A stretch of DNA of 64,000 nt from CAWATZ01 sp963784995 (lineage in GTDB: Bacteria; Planctomycetota; Planctomycetia; Gemmatales; Gemmataceae). Below the pieces are notes generated by a model. It did not search any database. It saw only the letters and a list, made by a program, of their open reading frames with translations, and was not told where the DNA came from. The stretch lies in the NCBI GenBank assembly GCA_963784995.1, contig CAWATZ010000011.1, forward strand, positions 62,001 to 126,000, read 5' to 3'. A program made the position numbers and the translations under genes. Shown here one piece after another: positions 19,101 through 27,242 of this stretch. Position 1 is the first letter of the stretch. Each line of letters begins with the position of its first letter.

Positions 19101-22100
19101 GGGTCTTACCGTCCGGCGCAAAGGCCACGTCCTCGACCTGGCCCCGTCCCTGCTGGCCGAATTGCGAGGCCCTGTCTGGATTCTGGAGCGTCTGTGTCGC
19201 TTCCCAGGTCCGGGTGGACCAGAGGATCGCCGTCCCATCCCGGCTGCCGCTGACCAGCAAGGCCCCGTCCCGGGTGAAGTCGAGAGAAAGACAGTAGCCC
19301 GTATGGCCATTCAGCAGGCGGACCAGTCGGCGCGTGGCGACGTCCCAGACCTTCAGCGGACTGGGAATGCTTGTGGGTGAATAGAAATGCTTGTTGCCAA
19401 AGCCGGCGACCAGATGCTTGCCATCGGGCGAAAACGCCAGGGCACCGACCACACTGGCGTTTTCGTCCCCCCGGAAGTTGGGCAGATCGGTTGCGCCCGG
19501 CAACCGCAGAAGTTCCCTGCCCGCATCGATGTCCCACAAGGCGACGGCAGAACCGGCTCCTGGTCCACCGTGCCCCACAGCCAGCAGGCGATGGTCCGTG
19601 GGCGAGAACGCCACGCTGTAGATACTGCTCCGATCGCCGGCCGACAAGACGCGCACCAGACGCCCCGTGGCGGCGTCCCACAGACGGACACTGGGGCCAC
19701 CGGACGTGGCGATCAGTTGTCCGTCGGGAGAAAAGCAGGCCACGTCGCACCTGCCGAAGGCAAATTCCAGTGGCCGGATGGCGGCGCCGGCCGTTTCCAG
19801 GTCCCAGACCCGGGCCGTTTTGTCGGCGCTGCCGCTGACGAGCCGTTTCCCATCGCTCGAGAAGCTGACGTTTCGGATCGCACCTTGATGGCCCTTGAGC
19901 GTCAGCTGGGCCACGCTCTTGGAAGTGATCTTCGGTACGTCTGCCCAGATCTTGATGGTCGCTTCGTTGTCTCCCGTGGCCAGCTTCGCTCCGTCGCTCG
20001 AGAAGGCGATCGCCGAGATGGGAGAGGCGTGCGCGGAACCGTGCCGTCCGAGGAAACGGCCTGTGGTTGTGTCGAAAACGGCCAGTGATCCGCTCAGGGC
20101 ATAGCCAACAGCGATCCGCTGGCCATCCTGACTCAGCGCCGAAGCACGCTTGGTTCCGTCGCCACCGACGTCCTTTGCCAGCGGAGTCACCGTCTGTGTC
20201 TTCGCGTCCAGGCGGTAGATCGAGAAATCGTGGCCCAGTCTCCCGGAGCCGACGACGGCCAGCGTCAGACCATCGGGAGTCAGGGCGAGGCTTTCGATGC
20301 GGTCAAAGAGCCGATTGACCGTCGCGATCTCCTGGCCGCTCACGGCGTTGCACCACCGGATCTTGTTGTCAACGATGACCAGCCTGTCGCTGTCCCGAGA
20401 GAAGATCAGGCGACGGTAACGGTTCAGAAAGGGGGAATCGATCTGGAACGTCTCCTTGCCCGTGGACGTGTCGAACACCTGAACCTTGTTCCCGCTGGCC
20501 AGCGCGACCAGCCGGCCGTCAGGCGACAGGACGCGAAACTGAGCTGTGGGACCCCCGGGCAGGTCGCGGCGGCTTCTTTTCTCTTCGTCCTGCGAACCCA
20601 GGTCCCAACGCCTCACCTGGCCGTTCTGATCCAGCGTCACCAGCTGGCCCTTCAACGTCAAAGCGCTATCGACGACGGGGACGCCGTGCCCCGAGAAAAC
20701 CGTGGCGCTGCTTTCCAGCAGGTGCTGGTAGTAGTACCACTCAAAGCCACGCAGGTCGGGCCTGGCGCCGGCGGCGAAGCTGGCCTTGTTCCCGGCAGAC
20801 TCCGGCTCGGCAGGAGCCTCGCCCTCCCGAACGTGTTTGGCCAGCAGGGCGCGGAGTTGCTCGGCCGTGGTTCGATCGTCGCTCCAGACAAACGGGGCCA
20901 GCCGCATGTCGGTCACGTACAGCAGTTTGCGGCCCGCCTCCTCGGCGGCCCGAGCCAACCGCTCGGCCGCTTCGGCCTTGGACAGGCTGGCCTCCACCTT
21001 GGTCTTTTGGGATTCGACGACGGCGAGGGCGTTGGCCGTCTCCAGGTGAGATTGCTCCGCTCGCTGCGCGTGCTGCCTGGCCTTCTCCTCGCTTTGACGG
21101 GCATTGTCCGCCTGAGTGTTGGCTCGCTGGTTGGCAATCAGCGCGGCAACACAGGCCAGGACCGCGACCACCGCCACGCCAGCCAGGCCGGCGAGCATTT
21201 TGCGGAGTTTGCGGGCCGCGCGCTGCTGCTGCTCCAGGCGCAGGCGTCGGGCCTCGGCCAGCTCCTGGGCCTGTTCCAGTTCCCGCTGCCGGGCCGCTTC
21301 TTTGACTTGCCGCTCGGCTTCCGCCGCCGCGTTGCTGGCTTCCAGAAAACCGATCGCCGTCTCGAAATGGCCGCCGTACTGCTCGGCCCACTCGGCGTTG
21401 GGTGCTTCCTGCTCGCAGAAACTGAGCGCGATCTGCAGATCGGGATCGCGAAACAGACCGGCCTTGCCGTCCTTCCACAGCCGGGCGGTGTCCAGCAGTC
21501 GCCGGAAGATCCGCGCCGATTGGGCCTCATCTTCCACCCAGCCGCGCAGCCGCTGCCAGCAACGCATCAGGCTCTCGTGCGACAGGTCCAGCACCGTCCG
21601 GTCGCCCAGTTCCACCTCCATGCCGGGCATCAGGAACGTGACACCGGAGGAGCGAAAGGCGTCCAGCACCGTCGTCACCGTGGCCCGATCCGCGGCGGCG
21701 ATCGCCTGCAGTTGCGCAAGCCGGGTCGGCCTGCGAATGCCGCGGTTGTCGTCCCCCTTCTCGGTGAGGGCCTTGAAGACCTTGGCGCAGACGCTGCGAT
21801 GGCTGCCGTCCTGGAGCGAGTCGTAGATCTCGTCGGCGTGATTGGATAACGCCGACGCCAGGCCGCCGGTCGCCTCGAAGTCGGCAAAGTCAATCGGACG
21901 CTTGTGGTCGCTGCCGGCCGACCAGACCTCCCACATGCCGCATCAGCGCATGCTGCAAGACCGGCAGCTGATCGGGATCGTCACCCACGTCATTCAGGAG
22001 GCGCTGTACCAGCAGCGGCGAAATCTTCGCGCCACCGACACCAATCGGCCCCTCGATCGCAGCCCGCTTCTGATCGCGCGGCAGCCGGGGAATCAGGTAC

Positions 22101-22722
22101 TCGCCGTCGTTCACCGCCTCGGCCAGGCCGGGGATCTCGGAACAATCGCCCAGGTAGTCCGAGCGCATGGTGATGGTGACGTAGATCGGACATTCCGCCT
22201 GCTCGCTGGCGGTCAGCAGCAGGTTCACGAAGGCGGCGGCCGTTTCCTCGGAATCGACGCCCTGTTGCCGGAAGCGGAACAGCTCCTCGAACTGATCGAC
22301 GACGACCAGCAGGTTGGCGCCCGGTTCAAACACCTCGGATTGTTTCATCGCTTCGACCAGGCCGAAGCGGCTGCGCTTGAGCGTGGCGAGCAAACGGGGC
22401 AGAGTGCTGGGGTCCTCCGCATCGTACAGATCGGCCTCGACGAAGGCCCGCGCCAGGTTCTCGATCGGACTGCCGCCGGGCGCAGAAGCAGCACCTCCCA
22501 GGCCGAACCGGCCACGGTCATCGTGCCAGAATGAAGGGCAGCGATCATGCCGGCGCGCACCAGCGAGGACTTGCCGCTGCCCGAGGTGCCGACCACCGCC
22601 AGGAAACGGGTGGTGCGCAGCAGTTGCAGCAGGGCCGCGGTCTGCTCCTCCCGGCCGAAGAACAGGTGGTGTTCGTCGCTGCGAAACGGACGCAGACCGG
22701 GAAACGGATTGGCTGGCTTCAT
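16135..22722 (-). CDS. Giant nSTAND NTPase with TM, WD40, PDZ and TPR domains (two frameshifts)
   Basis: After correcting two shifts this is one protein of ~2190 aa. Residues ~1-330 are an nSTAND1 ATPase: GREEQTAALLQLL, Walker A GTSGSGKSSLVRAG (44-57), Walker B LLVVVDQFEELF (~133-144), and the LQHALMR...W...DLSHESLMRCWQRL region. A coiled segment and a TM helix (~507-527) follow, then a WD40 array (~675-1305; repeated FSPDG...LASGSGDETVRLW), a PDZ-like domain (GSPAARSNLRPGDVILKVND, ~1450-1510), TPR-type helices, a planctomycete beta-sandwich-like stretch (AIDANDLTAWAILP), and more TPRs to the end. Shifts lie at ~22477 (one base lost from a CCC/GGG-type run) and ~21937 (one extra base). It starts 51 bp after solenoid kinase A and probably shares its transcript. 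STAND proteins are usually sensors that oligomerise on ligand binding. Confidence 0.85.
20803..20827. repeat. 25-base dispersed repeat read in frame within the nSTAND-WD40 gene
   Basis: It is the exact reverse complement of 5025-5049 in the GDPD gene. Here it is translated as part of REGEAPAEPES, just before the WD40 domain. The insertion site is a linker, consistent with neutral acquisition. Confidence 0.85.
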
Positions 22723-22773
22723 TTCTTGTCGTTCTCCCTCTTCGGCGGCGGTGCCGCCTCGAACTCCATCAAG

Positions 22774-25700
22774 TCAGGGCCTTCCGTCACGCGGAGCGGA
22801 GACTTCTCGGCTTCCACCTTGGGGGTCGGGCGGCGTGGTGAGGTCGAGGTCGAGCTTGTGCTGCTGGACGTAGTCCACGAAGTCCCACTGGTCGGCGAAG
22901 GGCCGCTGGTAGTGGCGGGCGAACTGGTCCAGCACCAGACGGCGGGGCTCGCCGACGCAGAAGGGGTGCTTGAGCAGATCGACCAGCGTCTGGGGCGGCA
23001 GCGGCAGCGGCGCGGGTTGCAGAGCCGGTTGCGCGGCGGCGAGCGCGGCGAACGGCAGCCCGGGGCCTGCCAACTCTGCAACGGTGGCCGTCACGCTCAG
23101 GAGACGCTTACGCGCTGCCGTTGGGGCTTCGCGGGCCAATACCGCCGACAGTCCCTGCGCCAGATACCACTTCGAGTCCGTAGTCTTGCTCATGGCCTGG
23201 ATGAGGGTGGCGGCGGCTTGGGCGGCCTCCTTCGGCTCCAGCCGGGCCGCCACCGCCGACAGTCCCTGCGCCAGAGTCTGCAAGGTGTGCGGTTCCGTGG
23301 TCTTGCTCAGGGCCTGGGTGAAGGTGGCGGCGGCCTGGGCAGCCTCCTTCGGCTCCAGGCGGGCCGCCACCGCCGACAGGCCATGCACCAGAGTCAGCAA
23401 AGTGTACGGTTCCGTGGTCTTGGTCATGGCCTGGGTGAGGGTGGCGGCGACCTGGGCACACACCTGGGCGGCCTCCTTCGGTTCCAGCCGGGCCGACACC
23501 GTAGACAGGCCCTGAGCCAGAGACTGCAAGGCGTCCGGGTGTGTCGTCATGCTGATGGCCTGGGTGAAGGCGGCGGCGGCCTGGCCACACACCTGGGCGG
23601 CCTCCTTCGGCTCCAGCCGGGCCGACACCGTAGACAGGCCATGAGCCAGAGAAGACAAGGCACCCCAGTCCGTGGTCTTGCTGATGGCCTGGGTGAGGGT
23701 GGCGGCGGCCTGGGCAGCCTCCTTCGGCTCCAGCCGGGCTGACACCGCTGACAATCCTTGCGACAGACAAAACAAGGCGTACGGTTCCTTGGTCTTGTTG
23801 ATGACCTGGGAGAGGGTAGCGGCGGCCTGGGCGGCCTCCTTCGGCTCTAGCCGGGCCGACACCGCTGACAGGCCCTTCGACAAATACTCCAAGATTTTCG
23901 GGTCGGTGGTCTTGGTCATGGCCTGGGAGAGGGTAGCGGCGGTCTGGGCGGCCTCCTTCGGCTCCAGCCGGGCCGACACCGCCGACAGGCCCTTTGACAA
24001 ATACTCCAAGACTTTCGAGTCCGTGGTCTTGGTCATGGCCTGGGAGAGTGTGGCTGCGGTCTGGGCGGCCTCCTTCGGCTCCAGCCGGGCCGACACCGCC
24101 GACAAACCCTTTGACAGCAATTGCAAGGCGTGGGGGGCCTTGGTCTTGGTCATGGCCTGGGAGAGGGTGGCGGCAACCTGAGCACACGCCTGGGCGGCCT
24201 CCTTCGGCTCTAGCCGGGCCGACACCGCCGACAGGCCCTGCGCCAGAGACCGCAAGGCGAACGGGTCGGTGGTCTTGGTCATGGCCTGGGAGAGAGTGGC
24301 GGCAACCTGAGCACACGCCTGGGCGGCCTCCTTCGGCTCCAGCCGGGCCGACACCGCCGACAGGCCCTCCGACAGATCCTGCAAGGCTCCGGAGTATGTC
24401 GTCATGTTGATGGCCTGCGAGAGTGTGGCGGCGGCTTGGGCGCACGCCTGGGCGGCCTCCTTCGGCTCCAGCCGGGCCGACACCGCTGACAGACCCTGCG
24501 ACAGAAACCACATGGTGCGCGGGTCCGTGGTCAGGCTTATGGCCTGGGAGAGGGTGGCGGCGGCCTGGGCGGCCTCCTTCGGCTCCAGCCGGGCCGACAC
24601 CGCTGACAGACCCTGCGACAGAGGAGACAAGGCGTTCGGGTCCGTGGTCTTGGTCATGGCCTGGGTGAGGGTGGCGGCGGCCTGGGCGCACGCCTGGGCG
24701 GCCTCCTTCGGCTCCAGCCGAGCCAACACCGCCGGCACTTCCCGCTCCAGAGCCTCCAAGGCGCGCCAGTCCGTGGTCTTGCTGATGGCCTGGGTGAGGG
24801 AGACGGCGACCTGAGCAGCTTCTTTCGGCCCCAGGCGGGCCGATACCGCCGACAGTCCCCGCCCAAGAGCCTCCGAGGTGTCCGGGTAGGTGGTCTTGCT
24901 GATGGCCTGGGTGAGGGAGGCGGCGACCTGAGCGGCTTCCTTCGGCCCTAGACGGCCCGATACCGCCGACAGACCCCGCCCAAGAGCCTCCGAGGCACCC
25001 GGGTAGGTGGTCTTGCTGATGGCCTGGGTGAGGGAGGCGGCGACCTGAGCGGCTTCCTTCGGCCCCAGACGGGCCGATACCACCGACAGAGCGTGCTCCA
25101 ACTGCTGCTGCAAAGCGTGCGGGTCCTTGGTCATGCGGTCTATCTTGCTGATGGCCTGGGTGAGGGCGGCTGCGGCCTGGGCGGCCTCCTTCGGCTCCAG
25201 CCGGGCCGACACCGCTGACAGGCCCTGCGCCAGAGACTGCAAGGCGCCATAGTCCGTCGCGTTGCTCATGGCCTGGATAAGGGCGTCCGCAGTCTTCCCG
25301 GCCAGGTGCCGATCGAGATTGCCCAGTTGCGCCAGGCACAGCGCCACGTGCTCCTGCTCCTCCAGCGAGATGTCGCTGGTCTGAAGACGCTTGCCCAGCA
25401 ACTCTTCAACGCGCCTTCGCCGCGTCGGGTCCAGCCCGACGGCGGCCTGCAACGCAAACGCGGCCCGGTCCTTCAGCCGTCGCCTCAAGACCGGGTCGTC
25501 TAGGGCCTCCTCCACAAACCGCAGACGCAGGCGTTCGTTCGGCGAGGTGGCCAGGTCCCAAAGCGGCTCGACCTCCTGGTCATTCAGCCCCGGCAACGGC
25601 TGCTTGGGCTGGACTTGCACGGCCAGCGGACGCAGCAGGCTTTGTGCCATGTCGCTCAACAGCTCGTCCGCCCTTTCTTCCGCTTTCGTTTCCGCTTTGC

Positions 25701-26931
25701 GGGCGGCCTCGGCCTTGCTCTCCGCGTTGCCCTTTTCGGTCAAGGCCCAGCCGGTCAGCCTCCAGGAAGCGACCAGGCCGACAGTCAGCACCAGAAACAC
25801 CAGCGCCGCCAGGAGCGCGACCACCGGATTGCGTTTCACCCACTTCACAGTCCGTTCGACACGCCCCACCGGCCGGGCCTGGATCGGCTCGCCGTGCAGA
25901 TACCGAACCAGTTCGTCCGCCAGTTCCGCAGCGGATGCGTAGCGTTTCTCGGGTTCCTTGCGCAGGCACTTCAGGCAGATCGTCTCCAGGTCCAGCGGTA
26001 CACTCTGCTGCCAGCGAGAGGGCGGCACCGGCTCCTGCCTCCGCACCTGGTCGAGCGTCTCGACGATCGTCTTGCCCTGGAACGGCGGCCGGCCTGCCAG
26101 GCAGGCGTACAGGATCGCCCCCAGGGCATAGATGTCCGCTGCGGGGCCAGCCTCGTGCGCGCGTCCCGAGGCCTGCTCCGGAGCCATGTACGAGGGCGTG
26201 CCCATCACCTGGCCGGCCTGGGTCGCGCCGCTGTCGCTGTCCAGCTGCCGGGCCAGACCGAAGTCCGTGATCTTGGGCGTGCCGAGCCCCCTCACCCCCG
26301 ACCCCTCTCCCACCTCGGGGAGAGGGGAGAGAAGGACGTTGGCCGGCTTGAGGTCGCGATGCACCACGTTGCGGCTGTGTGCCAGGTGCATCGCCCGCGC
26401 CAGCGCTGCCACCAGCCGGGCCGTTTCCCGGGCCGGCAGCAGGTTGCCTTTGATCTTGCCGGCGAGGGTGCCGCCCTCGACGAACTCCAGCGCGCAGTAG
26501 GGATGCCCGTCGGCCTCGCCGACCTCGAAGACCTGGACAATGTTGGGATGCTGCAAGCGTGCCACCGCTTCCGCCTCGATGCGGAAACGCAGAAGCTCAG
26601 CCGGCCCGGCGTGCCCCCCGGCCAGCACCATCTTCAGCGCCACGGTGCGTTTCAGGGCCAGGTGCCGCGCCTTGTAGACGACGCCCATGCCGCCGCGACC
26701 GAGCACGCCCTCAATCTCGTAACCGGGTATAGACGGCGGCGACTGGGAAGGCGTGGCCGCGGAGCCGTCTGGTGCTTCCCCTGGCCTGGGCTGGTACGTG
26801 ACGGTGGTCTTGCCGGCGAGCGACGGAGCCCGCCGGTCATCGGTGGTAATAGCCTCGGGGGGAGGCTCTGCAACCGGAGCGGGAGCGTGGTCGGTGGTCC
26901 GCAACGGGTCGTGGGCGTTCGGCGTTGGCAT
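22774..26931 (-). CDS. Transmembrane Ser/Thr kinase with a long alpha-helical repeat array (copy A)
   Basis: 1385 aa, intact. The kinase domain (~70-335) has GRGGMGVVYKARH, VALKMVL, HRDLKPANVLL, ITDFGLARQ and YMAPEQ, so all catalytic residues are present. A repeat-derived insert (LSPLPEVGEGSGVRGLG) sits between the catalytic loop and DFG. After a TM helix (LLAALVFLVLTVGLVASW, ~370) and a linker, residues ~547-1270 form about 17 full units and one partial unit of a ~36-46 aa repeat (core LSAVSARLEPKEAAQ, then AATLTQAMTKTTDP and a variable ALxxLAQG). Each unit predicts as two amphipathic helices, that is, a HEAT/TPR-like solenoid outside the membrane. A conserved C-terminal domain ends it (ARHYQRPFADQWDFVDYVQ). 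The ATG at 26931 follows GAAGGA. Confidence 0.88.
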   Translation of the reverse strand: MPTPNAHDPLRTTDHAPAPVAEPPPEAITTDDRRAPSLAGKTTVTYQPRPGEAPDGSAATPSQSPPSIPGYEIEGVLGRGGMGVVYKARHLALKRTVALKMVLAGGHAGPAELLRFRIEAEAVARLQHPNIVQVFEVGEADGHPYCALEFVEGGTLAGKIKGNLLPARETARLVAALARAMHLAHSRNVVHRDLKPANVLLSPLPEVGEGSGVRGLGTPKITDFGLARQLDSDSGATQAGQVMGTPSYMAPEQASGRAHEAGPAADIYALGAILYACLAGRPPFQGKTIVETLDQVRRQEPVPPSRWQQSVPLDLETICLKCLRKEPEKRYASAAELADELVRYLHGEPIQARPVGRVERTVKWVKRNPVVALLAALVFLVLTVGLVASWRLTGWALTEKGNAESKAEAARKAETKAEERADELLSDMAQSLLRPLAVQVQPKQPLPGLNDQEVEPLWDLATSPNERLRLRFVEEALDDPVLRRRLKDRAAFALQAAVGLDPTRRRRVEELLGKRLQTSDISLEEQEHVALCLAQLGNLDRHLAGKTADALIQAMSNATDYGALQSLAQGLSAVSARLEPKEAAQAAAALTQAISKIDRMTKDPHALQQQLEHALSVVSARLGPKEAAQVAASLTQAISKTTYPGASEALGRGLSAVSGRLGPKEAAQVAASLTQAISKTTYPDTSEALGRGLSAVSARLGPKEAAQVAVSLTQAISKTTDWRALEALEREVPAVLARLEPKEAAQACAQAAATLTQAMTKTTDPNALSPLSQGLSAVSARLEPKEAAQAAATLSQAISLTTDPRTMWFLSQGLSAVSARLEPKEAAQACAQAAATLSQAINMTTYSGALQDLSEGLSAVSARLEPKEAAQACAQVAATLSQAMTKTTDPFALRSLAQGLSAVSARLEPKEAAQACAQVAATLSQAMTKTKAPHALQLLSKGLSAVSARLEPKEAAQTAATLSQAMTKTTDSKVLEYLSKGLSAVSARLEPKEAAQTAATLSQAMTKTTDPKILEYLSKGLSAVSARLEPKEAAQAAATLSQVINKTKEPYALFCLSQGLSAVSARLEPKEAAQAAATLTQAISKTTDWGALSSLAHGLSTVSARLEPKEAAQVCGQAAAAFTQAISMTTHPDALQSLAQGLSTVSARLEPKEAAQVCAQVAATLTQAMTKTTEPYTLLTLVHGLSAVAARLEPKEAAQAAATFTQALSKTTEPHTLQTLAQGLSAVAARLEPKEAAQAAATLIQAMSKTTDSKWYLAQGLSAVLAREAPTAARKRLLSVTATVAELAGPGLPFAALAAAQPALQPAPLPLPPQTLVDLLKHPFCVGEPRRLVLDQFARHYQRPFADQWDFVDYVQQHKLDLDLTTPPDPQGGSREVSAPRDGRP
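23110..25290 (-). repeat. In-frame tandem repeat array of kinase copy A
   Basis: About 17 full units and a final degenerate one, mostly 108, 114 or 126 bases, all in frame. The framework (SARLEPKEAAQ) is almost invariant, while the residues between TKTTDP and the LAQG/LSKG turn vary (for example PNALSP, SKVLEY, PYTLLT). Units differ by an ACAQ or VCGQ insertion. The opposite strand is also open over this stretch, which is a by-product of the repetition. Confidence 0.9.
26287..26335. repeat. Small hairpin repeat inserted in the kinase domain of copy A
   Basis: Arms 26302-26311 and 26318-26327 (CCCCTCTCCC...) form a GC-rich hairpin. Its translation adds about 16 residues between the HRDLKPANVLL and ITDFGLA motifs, where other kinases have only a short turn. 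The same insert is at the same place in copy B. Confidence 0.75.
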
Positions 26932-26934
26932 CGG

Positions 26935-27085
26935 TCACCATCCTTCGAGCAGTTGAGAGTCGCGGGCGGCGTTGAGCCTTGCCAGTTGCAGCAGCGCCGC
27001 AGTCTGCTCCTCGTGGCCAAAGAACAGGTGGTGTTCGTCGCTGCGAAACGGGCGGCAGACCGGGAACCGGATTGGCTGGTTTCAT
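26935..27085 (-). pseudogene. 5' stub of an nSTAND ATPase gene between the two kinase copies
   Basis: The stub begins MKPANPVPGL and, after a one-base shift, reads FRSDEHHLFFGHEEQTAALL, almost identical to residues 13-33 of the nSTAND gene at 22722. It then diverges (ARLNAARDSQLLEGW) and stops at 26935-26937, a few bases before the start of kinase A. No Walker A motif remains. Its position after kinase B mirrors that of the full nSTAND gene after kinase A, so it is the trace of a tandem duplication of a kinase-nSTAND cassette. Its tail now supplies the ribosome-binding site of kinase A. Confidence 0.75.
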
Positions 27086-27242
27086 TTCTTGTCAATCTCC
27101 CTCTTCGGCGGCGAGGCCGCCTCGAACTGCGTGCCGTCCGAGCTGAACGCACGCTCGTCATCCCGCTCACGTACTCCTTCAAGTCAGGGACTTCCGTCAT
27201 TTGCCCTTCGCCGGGTCACGCCGAAGGAGCGACGCCACCGAT

